NCBI GenBank assembly: GCA_032358255.1
Contig: JAULBX010017970.1
Span: 23,015 to 87,014, forward strand
Length of the DNA: 64,000 nt
Direction of reading: 5' to 3'
From: Heterotrichella gracilis
Taxonomy: Eukaryota; Sar; Xanthophyceae; Tribonematales; Xanthonemataceae
Shown here: piece after piece, positions 20,712-31,763 of the stretch
Position numbering within the stretch: position 1 is the first letter of the stretch
How the letters are laid out: each line of letters opens with the position of its first letter
Notes under the pieces: model-generated
The model's input: the letters and a program-made list of their open reading frames with translations, nothing else
What the model was told of the DNA's origin: nothing
Databases searched by the model: none
Position numbers and translations under genes: made by a program

Positions 20712-23700
20712 ATGGCACGAATAACAAACGTGAACGGTGCCATGGTTGTGAACCCTCACGACAAGGACGTGGGTGGGGATGAAAGCATCTCGGAGGCGGT
20801 CAGCAAAAACGTGTTTTCAGTCTACCGCTGCACCTCGGTGGAAGGGGGGAGGCCTCACCCGGGAGACATTGCGGAGCCCAGCAGCTTAAGGTGAGGGGGT
20901 GGAGATGGAAACCCTAACACATACCCTACAAGGTTAAGATAAAACCCATAAAAGGCATGATCTAGGGTCTCGCCCTTGTGCTGCCCTGCTTGGTCATGGG
21001 TGTCCCATGTGGGTGCCTCATGTTGAATTTCAGCAGTGTAGTATCCAGTAACATACTGGCACTTCCAGCAGCTGGAGTAAACAGCCCACTCCCCTGCCAA
21101 GACAAACCCTTCACCCTCTCCGCCGCCAAACCCTACTCCCTCTGTCGCCGCGCGGTACCCCAAATCCTCTTCACCGCCATGTCAAAGCCCTCAACCCACT
21201 CCATCACCATGCCCATGCTCTCCCCTAATCTGCATCGCACAGTTATGCAAAAGACATCCACCCTGTCTCCTCACCAAGTGCCCACCCCCATGCAGCGCCA
21301 TCCGCCTGCCCCCCACCACCTACCCCCTGTGGGACGCCCTGCCTACCGCGCTGGTGCAAGGGGGAGGGTTGAGTGAGCTGCAACTAGAGGGGGTGTTATA
21401 CGCATGCACCAAGCACCAGGAGTGGCTACCCAGTGGCGAACGTGCGTGAGAAAACCCTAGGAACCCTAGCACCTGCATCCCAAACCCTAGCAATGAACAT
21501 GTGGCTGCGGGGCACAGCAACCCTTACCCAAGCCATTCAATTTTGTTGAAAACGCAATAATGCATGTACCTTGTTCCCACCAGTGTATTTACGCAGTGTT
21601 TACAGCTCCCACCTGGGGAAGGCTTATGGTGCTTTTTTTATGGTTCTTTAGACTAGAATATATAGAGCAAAGTAACCCCCTCCCTCACCCCCACAGGCGC
21701 CGGCTTCTTTATCGGCGACGGCGCGGGGGTGGGCAAGGGGCGGCAGGTGGCAGGGGTGATACTCGACAACTATGCGCGGGGGAGGCGGCGCCACGTGTGG
21801 GTGTCATCATCCGCTGACCTGCACCTCGAGGCCCAGCGGGATCTGAAGGATCTGGGGTGCCACGTCAGCGTGATCAATGGCTGCGCCACGCTGGACAGGG
21901 AGCAGCGCGCGGTGGGGCTGGCCAAGGACTTCCAGGAGGGGGTGCTATTCCTGTGAGTCTTGGAAAACCCTAAAACCAACATTAGACCTTGGACCCTACA
22001 CCCTAAACCTGCACCGGGAGGCTCATGGGGGGTTTGGAGGAAATGGGGTGCCATAATGGGGTGGTTCATGGATGTGCCACGCTAGACAGGGAGCAGCACG
22101 CGGTGGGGGGCTGGCCAAGGACTTCCAGGAGGGCGTGCTGTTCCTGTGCGTGAGAAACCCTGCAAAACCCTAAACACTGGACTCTGCCCTCTACACCTTG
22201 AGGGGCAGCGGAAGCAGGGGGTGGTGGGGCTGTTGCACGATTTGCAAACTTCATTCAATACTACCAAACGTGCTAAACAGGACCCACTTGTCGTTGACAT
22301 ATAATTGGAAATAGATAATACAGTACATTATGAACAGCTCGCTGCAGTTTGGTGTTTGAAAGGATTGTCATGAACCCCCCTCCCCGTTTCATGCAGTACC
22401 TACTCCACCCTGGTGTCGGCTGGCAAGGGGGGCAAGACGAGGCTGCAGCAGGTGCTGGAGTGGGTGGGTGGGGGCGGGGAGTTTGAGGGCTGCATTGTGT
22501 TTGACGAGTGCCACAAGGCCAAGAATTACGTCCCCGGGAAGGAGGCGCAGAGCACCAAGGTAAGGGAGGGGACTGGAGGGAAATTTCTTGTTTTATTTAT
22601 GCCTGCAAATGCTTACCTCAACTCCAGCGCATGCTGACAAATGGCCTTGGCCTTGTACGCAATGCACATGATTTGAATATGATTGTTAGTATGAACTCAA
22701 TATAATTTGTTCTGAGGATCGTCAACAGTAGTACAGTACCCACACCCAACTCAGCGTTTACATGCGGGTCCGAGGTCATACCACCACCAATTCCACAACA
22801 CCAACCACAAAAGCCACACCATTTCCCGTCAACAACTTACCTGCGCCCCCATCTGGCTCCAGGTGGCGACATGCGTGCTGGAGCTGCAGCGCCAGCTGCC
22901 CAAGGCACGCGTGGTGTACTGCAGCGCCACAGGGGTGTCAGAGGTTGGCAACATGGCGTACATGACCCGCCTGGGGCTGTGGGGACCGGGGTCGGCCTTT
23001 GTGGATTTCGAGGCCTTTTTGGACTCCATGAAAAAGCGGGGCATGTCCTTCATGGAGATGCTTGCCATGGAGATGAAATCGGAGGGGTTCTACGTGGCGC
23101 GGGGGCTGTCGTTTGCGTGCGTTGACAACCCTACTGAAACCCTCAGAACCTTGGGGTCCACTATCGTTCTAGGACTGTTCTTTGCGTTTAAGATCCTTAA
23201 TAGGACTATTATGCCAGTGGTGCGGTTCATATGGTGCTCGTTATGCAGATGGTACTTCATGGCACAGGGCTATCATTCATGTGGATGATCGTGATACCTT
23301 CCAGTTATTGAATACAATTAATGATAATTGATCTAAAGTACAATTTTCCAATGTGCAGGGATGCGGAGTTCACCCAGCTTGAGTGCCCCCTGACCCGTGA
23401 GCAGGTGCAGATGTACGATGCAGCGGTGGACGTGTGGCAGGTGAGGGGAAACCCTAACACGAACCCCTAAACCTTTAACAGCATGATGCGGCGGCGGTGG
23501 AGGTGTGGCAGGAATACCCCACGGCCAGGGTTTTGCGCTGCTAAAACCTATGCAAGACCGTACCTTAGGGTGTGAACGCTAGGAACCCCTGTGCCAAGGT
23601 CAGGATTTACAGTGCATACCCTATGCAAATCCCTACCCTAGGGTATCTCAATGCGCACTTTTGCATAGCACCCTGGCATCCAGCAATGCATTCTAAGGCA

Positions 23701-26700
23701 TGCATGATGATCACGCCACTGCCATGCATCTGTCCACATGAAGCAGCTGCTCCACCTCCAGCGTCCCCTCTCGCACCCCTCCTCCCGTACGTCATTACCA
23801 CCGTTGTGTGCCCCCCACCCCCACCCCCACCCCCTCTCCAACCCCTGTCCCCCACCCCTGCAGCGCATCCGCCACGGCCTTGCCCAGGCCATCGAGCTGA
23901 CTGCCTCCAAGGGTGATGCGTGGAAGCCCTTCTGGGCGGCGCAGCAGCGGTTCTTCAAGCTTCTGTGCATCTCAATCAAGGTGCGCACTGTTTGGGGTTT
24001 CTGGCGTGCTGGTATAGGGTTTTGAACGCCCTGCAGCAACTCGCCAAGGTGCCGTGCATCTCAAGTAAGGTGCACAGAAATGGGTCGAGGGTGTGGGTTG
24101 AGGGATGCAGGATTGCTGTGGGGTCGAGAGGTGTGCGCATGGTCTGTATTTTCCGGCCAAAAGTCATGAAGAGCCAGTATGGATTGTCAGCATTGTATCT
24201 TCAATCTTGATCAGCCCTTTGCTGGTAATTCGCTTTGCTGGTAATTAAGAGGTGTAGGGTATCATCCTGGCTGATGAACGTACACATTGCCCGCTCCCTT
24301 TCCACCCCTACATTCCCCTCCCTCCTTCCCCCTCCACACCACACAAACACACTCCCACCATCTCACAAGCACACTCTCACCCCCTCACACGCAGATCCCC
24401 ACGGTGGTTGCGGAGGCCAAGGCTGCCCTGGCCTCGGGCCACGCAGTCATAGTAGGACTACAGACCACAGGCGAGGCAGCTGCAGAGTACCTCAAGCTGG
24501 AACCAGGGGCCTCCTGCGGGTGGGTGAGCGTGGTTCGTGAGATCCTGCTGAGGCTACTGGAGCAGCACTTCCCGGTCAGGAAGGAGGTGCCACCGCCAGG
24601 CAAGTAGAGGGATTTAAGCAGGATTTTTGTGTTTTTTTTAGATTTTTGTGTGTAGTCAGAGTTTTTTTTGTGGAGCCGGGGGCTTCCTGCGGGTGGGTGA
24701 GGGCGGTGCGCCAGATCCTGCTGAGGCTGCTGGGGGCAGCATTTTCCAGTCAGAAAGGAGGTGCCACCGCCGGGTGAGTAGGGGTCAGGGGCTGAGGTGT
24801 AGGGGTTGGCGGTATGGTTTGGATCAGGGTTCTGCTGAGGCTGCTGGAGCAGCACTTCCCGGTCAGGAAGGAGGTGCCGCCGCCAGGTGAGAAGGGCTTT
24901 CTAGGGTTTAGGGTTTACGGATTAGGGTTTTGTGGTAGGGGTTGGATCATTTTATCTTTTGTGGGTTTCTTCAGAGTTTGTTTGGTGGGGCCGGTGAGTG
25001 TGGCGCGTGGGATTCTTAGGTTCACAAACGGCAAATGAACTGACAATTACACCCCTTCGTTATCCCCAGATTCCCGCCCAGGGTCCATCCCCACCACCGT
25101 CTCCATCCCGGAATCAGTTGCAATCAGGAACGAGCTGCAGGAGGCAGTGGAGTCATTACTCCTGCCTCCCAATTTCCTTGATCAGCTGATCGACGAGTTG
25201 GGGGGGCCATCCAAGGTGGCGGAGATGACGGGAAGGAAGTGAGTAGGAGGGAAATTGGAGCCTTGGCAAACCCTAAAACAGGTTCAAACCTTTAAGCCTT
25301 AAACCCTAGCCATGGTGACGCAGATGCCAGAAAGGAAGTGAGTGGTAAGCACTTGGTGTGAACGCAACAGATATTCAAACCCTGAATCAAAGTGTTCATT
25401 ACAGTCATTATAACCCTTACCTGCTGTTTATTACCCTAGCTCCGGTAGTACAGCTAGATGAGCAGCACCATCGCATAGCTGGGGTTGTATCAAACAGCCC
25501 TCGCAATGTGTGTGCAGGGGTAGGGTTGTGCACGATGCTCTCCCAATGTGTGTGCAGGGCGAAGGTTGTGCACGATGCATGCGGGAGGGCGGTGGTCGAG
25601 TTGCGAGCTACCCTAAACCCTAGACCCTGGACCTCAACCCTATAATACATGTGTTTTCAGGGGGAGGGTAGTGCGTGATGCGCGCGGGAGGGTGGTGTTT
25701 GAGCTGCGCGCCAAGCCCGACTCAAGTGAGATGGACTCGCTCAACGTGAAGGAGAAGGATGGCTTCATGAAGGTGAGAGGGGGGAACACAAACCCTCACA
25801 AAACCCTGGTAAAACCCTAGCCCTAGGAGTGGCATCTGACTGCACGCATCCACAGCTCCTTTCTGTACCACCACCCGCCACCACCACCCACCTCAACTGC
25901 CCCTTCGTGTACCAATACCCACCACCACCACCCACCTCAATTGCCTATGCCCCACAACCAATCCCCCCTCCTACTGCCCCATTATTCCAACCCCCCACCC
26001 CCAACTCACCACATTTCCACAACCCCACAGGGCAACAAGCTGGTGGCAAGTGTCTCCGGTGCCGCCAGACTGGCATCTCCCTGCATGCACCTGTCGCCCC
26101 CTCCTGTACCATTCCCTACTACAATCACCCGTCTCAGTCCCCAACTCCGCACTCATTCCCCCCCCCATCTTGAACCCCCTTCCCCACCCCAACAGGGCAA
26201 CAAGTTGGTAGCGATTGTCTCGGATGCAGCCAGCACTGGCATCTCCCTACACGCATCCGCCGCCCCCTCATGCACCAACCGCCGCCGCCGCATGCACCTG
26301 ACTATCGAGCTGCCCTGGTCTGCTGACAAGGCGATCCAGCAGCTGGGGCGCTCGCACAGGTCAAACCAGGTGCGTGGGAATCAGATGCATTCACTTACAA
26401 CCAGGATCTAGTCAGCCTCAAATCAAATATAATCAGGTATAAACGGGTACACTTGGCCAAAAAATGGTTAAACACAAGAAAAAGAAAAAAGCATTAGGTC
26501 TGCTCAGTGAGAAGCAAGTGTGCATTTCTCACCCCTCCCCCACCCCACCCCACCCGCAGGTGACAGGCCCCATGTACCGCCTAGTGACCACCAATATAGG
26601 TGGGGAGCAGCGATTTGCATCAGCGGTGGCACGTCGCCTGCAGTCACTGGGGGCGCTGACCAGGGGGGACAGGAGGGCTGCGTCGGGGGTGGACCTGTCG

Positions 26701-29700
26701 GAGTCGAACTTTGACTCCCCACTGGGGCGCAAGTCGCTGAGGTGGGTGCAGGGGAGGGACCTGCCATTGGGTAGGATTTCACGTTGTGCAAGGTTTCATG
26801 GTGTCGAGGGTTATTGTTTCCTAGGCTAATGTGTTGTTAGGGTTCTTTCAGTCCCTGGGAGCGCTGACCAGGGGGGACAGGCGGGCCGCATCCGGGGTGG
26901 ACCTGTCGGAGTCAAAATTTGACTCCCCACTGGGGCGCAAGTCGCTGAGGTGGGTATGGGGGAGCAATTTGCTGTTCAGGTCTTGCGGTGATGAGGGTTT
27001 CAGGTTTGAAGGCTTGTTTTGTTGCTAGGGTTTTTTCACTGCCGGGGGCCGTAACAGGAGGGATAGGAGGGCCGTGTCTGGAGGGGATGCTGTTGTTTAG
27101 GTTTCTGAGGTGCTGTTTAGGGTTGCTTATTGTACGTTTTGTGGGCATGCAATTATCTCTTCGTGACGCCACTGCACATGATATACGGTACCTGCGCTAA
27201 AGGTCCGCGCCCTTCCCAGACAATTGGTCATCAATCATGAACCTTCATTTTCGCCCCCCTTTGCAATGCAGGCGCATCTACGATTGCATCGTCCTGGAAA
27301 GCGAGTTCCTTCCCTCAGGGGTGTCGCTCCCCATGGTGCTGAAAGGCCTCGGGGGGGACATCCTGGAAGAAATCCTGCCAAATTTCAGGGGGGGCCAGCT
27401 AACATCCGTGGAATTGATGGGGGCCACCAAGCGCCTGCACGTGTGCCTGCGGGGATGCGTGGGGCTGATGGGGATTGGGATTGGGCTGCCCAGGGGGGAT
27501 ACCGTCACTGAAGAGGGGGGGACCAGCGCGGGGGGGAGCTCGACGAAGGACCTTGGGGACGTGCGGTGCGTGGGGTGGGGATTGCGGGTGGTGGGTGTAG
27601 GGGGGTCTAATGACCGAGGTGATTGCTACACAAACTAATGATTTGACTCAGCACCTAAAACTGGCGTCAGCACACTGTTTTGTATCCTGCGTGTTAATTT
27701 GGTGGCATGATGCCACTGCTGTGAATGGTGCACATTCTACATATGGTGAAGTGGAACAAACTACCTACACCAGCCTCATGTGAAGTTTACTCATTCCGCC
27801 TGGGCAAGCTGAATCCAACCAACCTATTGGTGCACCATTGGGAGCCATTGGGCACCATAGGCTGTCACCCACCACCCACCACCCACCACACCATTTCCCC
27901 CTTGCAGCCGCTTCCTCAACCGCCTGCTGGGCATCCCCGTCACCCGCCAGAACCTCCTCTTCAACTATTTTACGCTCACCCTGGCGGCAGAAATCAGGGC
28001 GGAGAAGGCGGAAGGGAGGTATTTCGAGGGGGTGTCAGATTTGCCCGCATCTGACGTCAGCCGGGCGGGGGCCCCCCAGGTCCTGTGGGTTGACCCCCTG
28101 TCTGGGCTGCAGACGCTGAGGAATGACCTGTCGGTGGATCGGGGGCTGTCGTTTGAGGTGCGATAGCTGCGCGTCTGGAATGAAACCCTGCAAAACCCTA
28201 AATGCAAGGGCAAACACAGCAACTGCACTGACAAACTGTATTGTCGTTTCAATAAAAAGTAGATAAACAAGTGATTGATGATACAGTCATACCACCCCTT
28301 GGGCTGGTAACAGTTAGGGCTGGTAACACTTATACCACCCCTTGCATTGCAGGCTGCCTGTGCGCGGCTGGAGCATGAGCGCACCCCTGGCGACTCCAGC
28401 GGGTTCAGGCGCTCGCGTCGGCCCATGTTTGGTCGCACCATGGTCATCCTGGCGCTGCAGAAGCCCGGCCAGGGGGGGCTGTTTGCAATCGTGAGGCCAA
28501 ACACAGGTGGGTGGGGAGGGGAGGAGGTGGTGATGGCTGTGGGTTGTAAGGGTTTGAGGCTAGTTGTGGGGCTCCGTTCCCCTACTTTTTGTTGGAATAT
28601 TGGGCTGCATCTTGCCCCACCAGCGGTCCCAAACCACACATGATCTCATTGAAAAATAAATGAGTGATGAAAGCACAAGACCCCCTGCATTCTGCTTTGC
28701 CCTCAAAAGGCCACATGTGCCGACTCTGCCTCCTGCTCTCCACTGAAAATGGGCACATTCCTTGCCCCCTTGTGCAGGCCCCTCATTTTTCGACATGGAG
28801 GTGAGCGAGCTGAACCAGAAATATGCCCCCCTCTCCCCCGAGGATGCCAAGGAGGGGTGGGAGGAGGTGTATGAGGGAGCGCTCAAGGGCTGCATGCACG
28901 GGGTCAACTGCCAGATGGGGCCAGAGTGCCAGGTAAGGCCTAGGGTTTGTGAGTAGGGTTTTGTGGGTAGAATTAGTGTATTTCCAGTGTTCGCTGTGTG
29001 TAGGGTCTTGGGCGGAGTGCTTCAGTATAGGGATTGATGGATGAGGCGGCGCTCAAGGGTTGCATGCAAGGGGTCAACTGCCAGATGGGGCCAGAATGCC
29101 AGGAAAGGTCCGGGGTGTCTGGACCACTTGTGCCAACAACATGCCCCTTCATTAAATTCCCGTAATCTCCAGAAGTTATTTGTGATCTGTTTCAAGCTTT
29201 TTCCAATCCCCGTTAACCCACTTGTCCCCATCCCCAGGTTGGCATGCGAGTGGCCACAGTGACCATCCTATCGGGGTCCATCGTGCGCATCTGGGGAACC
29301 CTAGAGGGGACCCTGGCCAAGTACGAGGGCATGCTGAGCCGATCAGACAGGACTATGCGCATTGTGAGGGTGGAGTTCCCCGATGGAACAAGCCTCATAG
29401 GTGCGCTGGGAAACCCTACAACCCTACACCATGCGTTTCTTTGGGGTTGTGTTCCCCAATAAGACGAGCTTCATCGGTGCGCTGGGAAACCCTAAAACTC
29501 TACACCATAAAAACCCAAAACCCTAAGCCTGACCATGCGCATGAAACCCTAACACCTGAAGGCATACAACATGATGTGGAAGTTCGTCGCAAATAAAACC
29601 CTTTCCAGACCCCTACCATGCACGCGTGTGCTACCCCGTCCACTTGCTGCCAGACTAGTGGCCACACTGCACAGCCTGCACCGAGCAACCACTGCAGAGA

Positions 29701-31066
29701 AAACCCATCCAAACCCTAACTGACCCTACCCACGCAGGCGTGCGTTACCCGGTCCACCTCCTCTCAGAGGTGGTGGCCACACTCCACAGCCTGCAGCAGT
29801 TGATCGGTGTTGGGCAGGCAATCGGAGCAGCGATCGGAGCCAACCAGGGGGCCAATGGGGCTGGTGGTGGTGGTGGTGGGGCCGACATGCGGGCGGTGGT
29901 GGCGGCGGCTGCGGGTGGTGTGGGCCGTGCGAGGAGGGTGGAGCCACCCACACCTGTGGACCCCAAGTCTCTGGCAAAAGCCCTACGGTAGGTTTTTTGC
30001 CCACACTGGTGGTCATTTTGCTGCAAATTCAACCGGCAATCAAAAGGTACCCTGGCAGGCGCACTGGGTTTTCCTACCCTGATACGGTAGTCAGGTCCCT
30101 TGTGTATTGGGTTGTGAATCACATGCCCTCCAGCACTGCTGGACCAGCAGTACGGCCCCCTGTGCCACCAAATCATCAGCTGTAGGGTTTATATTTGAGA
30201 ATTTAGGGTTTGTTTTTAAGCTGCTGCGTGCCTAGGTTTGAAATTAGGGTGCTGCTGCATGAGCTGAGCTGCTGCCTGTTCCTGAAACATGCAGGCCGCC
30301 AAAGACAGTCCTGGATTTCTTCAAACCCAAGGCGGCAGCCGGCGAATCCCCACAAGCCTCTACGTCTCAACAACCAGCCGGCCCGTCCCAGAAAGTCTCC
30401 CCTCCCCACATCTCCGCATCTGCACCCTCCCTGGGGGCTTTGGACGCCAAAACCTGCGGCTGTTTGGCGGAGGTGGATGTGAACGCCAGTACCCCACGAG
30501 GTGGCGCCAAAACCCTAAGGGCTGGGGCCAAAACCCTAAAGCCTGAGGCGAAGCCTGGGTCATGGTTTACGCAGGCGCTGCGGCGGGGGGATGGCGGTGG
30601 TTTGGGGAGTCAGAAGGCGGGGAGGAGGCAAAGGGGGAAGGGGGGCGTGTGCGTAGACTTGACTGGGGAGGAGAATGGGCAGGGTGGTGGTGGTGGCGTG
30701 GGTGCAAGGGGGGGAGAAAATGACATCCAGGACGGGGAGGCTGAGCCCACGCATGCACCGGCAGCAGCGCCAGATGATGCGATTGGGGTCCTACGATCAA
30801 ATGGGACGAGCGAAGGCGCACGCTCCCCCGCCTCCGACGCCCTCCCCCTCCACCCACCCCTCGCCAACCCCCCACCCGCCAAGCGCCCCGCCGCCCCCCC
30901 CGCCCCCACACCAGCCACCTTCAAGCGCCCCAAGTCGCCAACCTCCGAGGAGGCTGTGGGTGTGCTGGTGGGCATGGGGTTCACCCGCGCACAGGCGGAG
31001 AGGGCGCTCAAAGTGACGGGGGGGCAGGTGGAGCGGGCTGCCAACTGGCTGCTGACCACTGCCTAG
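20712..31066 (+). CDS. SNO: Strawberry notch-type helicase-like protein with a C-terminal UBA
   Basis: Nineteen exons close in frame to 1358 aa: 20712-20890, 21296-21441, 21697-21952, 22397-22559, 22863-23116, 23359-23440, 23864-23980, 24395-24599, 25070-25238, 25661-25772, 26196-26369, 26560-26741, 27272-27565, 27908-28157, 28353-28506, 28778-28932, 29238-29400, 29738-29987 and 30295-31066. The N-terminal NTPase domain has Walker [10 protein letters not shown] (about 115-123), DECHKAKN (about 230) and CSAT. The helicase C half has [11 protein letters not shown] and [11 protein letters not shown] (about 609-619). The family acts in the nucleus in transcription, chromatin or nucleosome control (metazoan SNO, Arabidopsis FORGETTER1). 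No PHD finger is seen. The last exon encodes a disordered tail with [18 protein letters not shown] and a UBA (about 1319-1356). The start has a strong context (accaccATGG). Exon 8 needs a GC donor. Confidence 0.9.
22068..22152 (+). repeat. Exon echo of SNO exon 3 end
   Basis: It copies 21885-21955. The words cacgctagacagggagcagc and gacttccaggagggcgtgct are near-identical, including a donor-like gtgcgtgag. It is followed directly by ccctgcaaaaccctaaacac. Confidence 0.88.
23481..23514 (+). repeat. Exon echo of SNO exon 6 end
   Basis: The string atgcggcggcggtggaggtg-tggcagg mirrors atgcagcggtggacgtgtggcagg at 23417-23441. It follows telomere-like aaccctaac and ccctaaacc. Confidence 0.75.
24034..24075 (+). 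repeat. Exon echo of SNO exon 7 end
   Basis: The segment ctgtgcatctcaatcaaggtgc at 23961-23983 recurs as ccgtgcatctcaagtaaggtgc, including the donor. Confidence 0.75.
24668..24895 (+). repeat. Two exon echoes of SNO exon 8 end
   Basis: Copies at about 24672-24778 and 24826-24891 repeat ctgctgaggct, gctgg, cagca and ggaggtgcc-ccgcc. The second is almost exact. Each copy ends in a GT donor (gGTGAGTA, gGTGAGAA), whereas the source exon ends in GCAAGT. Confidence 0.88.
25495..25612 (+). repeat. Two upstream exon echoes of SNO exon 10 start
   Basis: Copies at 25505-25550 and 25552-25612 resemble gtagtgcgtgatgcgcgcggg at the real exon start (25668 on). The second still reads gcgggagggcggtggtcgag. 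Both keep a gtgtgtgcagg acceptor. Confidence 0.8.
26021..26112 (+). repeat. Upstream exon echo of SNO exon 11
   Basis: After accccacag it reads ggcaacaagctggtggcaag and so on, matching exon 11 at 26196. The frame then drifts and the helicase motif is lost, so the downstream copy at 26196 is taken as the functional exon. Confidence 0.85.
26848..27098 (+). repeat. Two exon echoes of SNO exon 12 in a three-unit tandem array
   Basis: Unit 2 (26848-26960) is about 93% like 26640-26750 by eye and is still open ([20 protein letters not shown]), with both an acceptor and a donor. Unit 3 (about 27034-27098) is strongly decayed. The linkers also match (gttgttagggttctttcag against gttgctagggttttttcac), so the period is about 200 nt. 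Confidence 0.9.
29034..29107 (+). repeat. Exon echo of SNO exon 16 end
   Basis: The stretches gcgctcaaggg, tgcatgca and ggggtcaactgccagatggg match 28878-28932 nearly base for base. The donor is degraded to ggaaagg. Confidence 0.9.
29436..29486 (+). repeat. Exon echo of SNO exon 17 end
   Basis: The segment ttccccaataagacgagctt then catcggtgcgctggg copies ttccccgatggaacaagcct then cataggtgcgctggg, donor included. It is followed by aaaccctaaaac. Confidence 0.85.
29603..29700 (+). repeat. Upstream exon echo of SNO exon 18 start
   Basis: It is a degenerate copy of 29724-29805 (ctaccca, cgc, gtgcg/ctacc, gtccac, ctgc, tggccacactgcacagcctg). It is an acceptor-side copy in the preceding intron. Confidence 0.85.
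30503..30548 (+). repeat. Telomere-like repeat inside SNO coding sequence
   Basis: Two near-identical units, gccaaaaccctaa-ggctgggg and gccaaaaccctaaagcctgag, are translated as [17 protein letters not shown] in the last exon. The core aaaaccctaa is the same word found in the introns. Confidence 0.8.
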
Positions 31067-31763
31067 GGTCTTTAGGGTTTCGGGGCTGGGGTGGGGTGGG
31101 GTGGAGGGTGGAGCGGGGCGCCACCTGGCTGCTGGCGTCTGTCTAGGGTTTAGGGTAAGTGTGAAACAATAAGCGGCATGATTCGGGCATGTGGGACAAC
31201 TATATATACTGCTACCTGTTCTGCCACTATTGTGGCTGGGCATATTTCCTTTGATTCCACCTTTCATTTCACTTTTGGTGCGAAAACGCCGAGGCCCTTG
31301 TGAAGCAGTGTGGCCTTGACTGTGCTGCCCAACCAAGGCTCGAGGGTTAGACTCCACGACTTTGGGCGCCAGCATGGCCATTCAACACAATATATTGCCA
31401 GACTGGCTTGGGGCCGGCCCACTTCCAGATATGTTATCCAGACTCTGTTGGCAACATCTGGTGGTCCACCTTCAAGACCACCACCACCACCACACATGGT
31501 TGCCTCTTGTGCGTACCACCTAGTGGCCAGAATTTCAAAATACTTTGTGTTTTTCAAATCGCCCAAACTTCGTTGCCAGCCCTGGTGTGCAAAAACAAAG
31601 CTCACCTCCTAATCTAGGGTTATGGCTTCCTGAGCTAACCCTTCTAATGCCCTCCTTAGCTAGCTTTCCTGTCATTTTCCTACCAGTGCTCCTAGGCTAG
31701 GGCAGTAGCTGTTATGTGTGCAAAGCCAGCTCATGGCGCCCATGGTTCTGGGCCAAACTTGAC
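31067..31763. other. Intergenic between SNO and the GT92-like gene
   Basis: Apart from the SNO echo it holds a tRNA-like fragment around 31290-31355 (a gggttagactcc B-box-like string). No complete tRNA and no gene are seen. Confidence 0.45.
31098..31160 (+). repeat. Echo of the SNO 3' end
   Basis: Downstream of the stop, gtggagggtggagcggggcg, ccacctggctgctg and tctagggtttagggt repeat the final coding words and the tail (ggtggagcgggctgcc, aactggctgctg, cctagggtctttagggt). Confidence 0.8.

Noticed and set aside
26021-26112. First copy of SNO exon 11 as the true exon
   Set aside because: Helicase residues are lost and the frame drifts; the copy at 26196 keeps every motif and both phases.
30567-31059. 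Long minus-strand Pro/Ser/Gly-rich ORFs opposite the SNO tail
   Set aside because: They are shadows of GC-rich coding sequence; the plus-strand frame carries the UBA domain.
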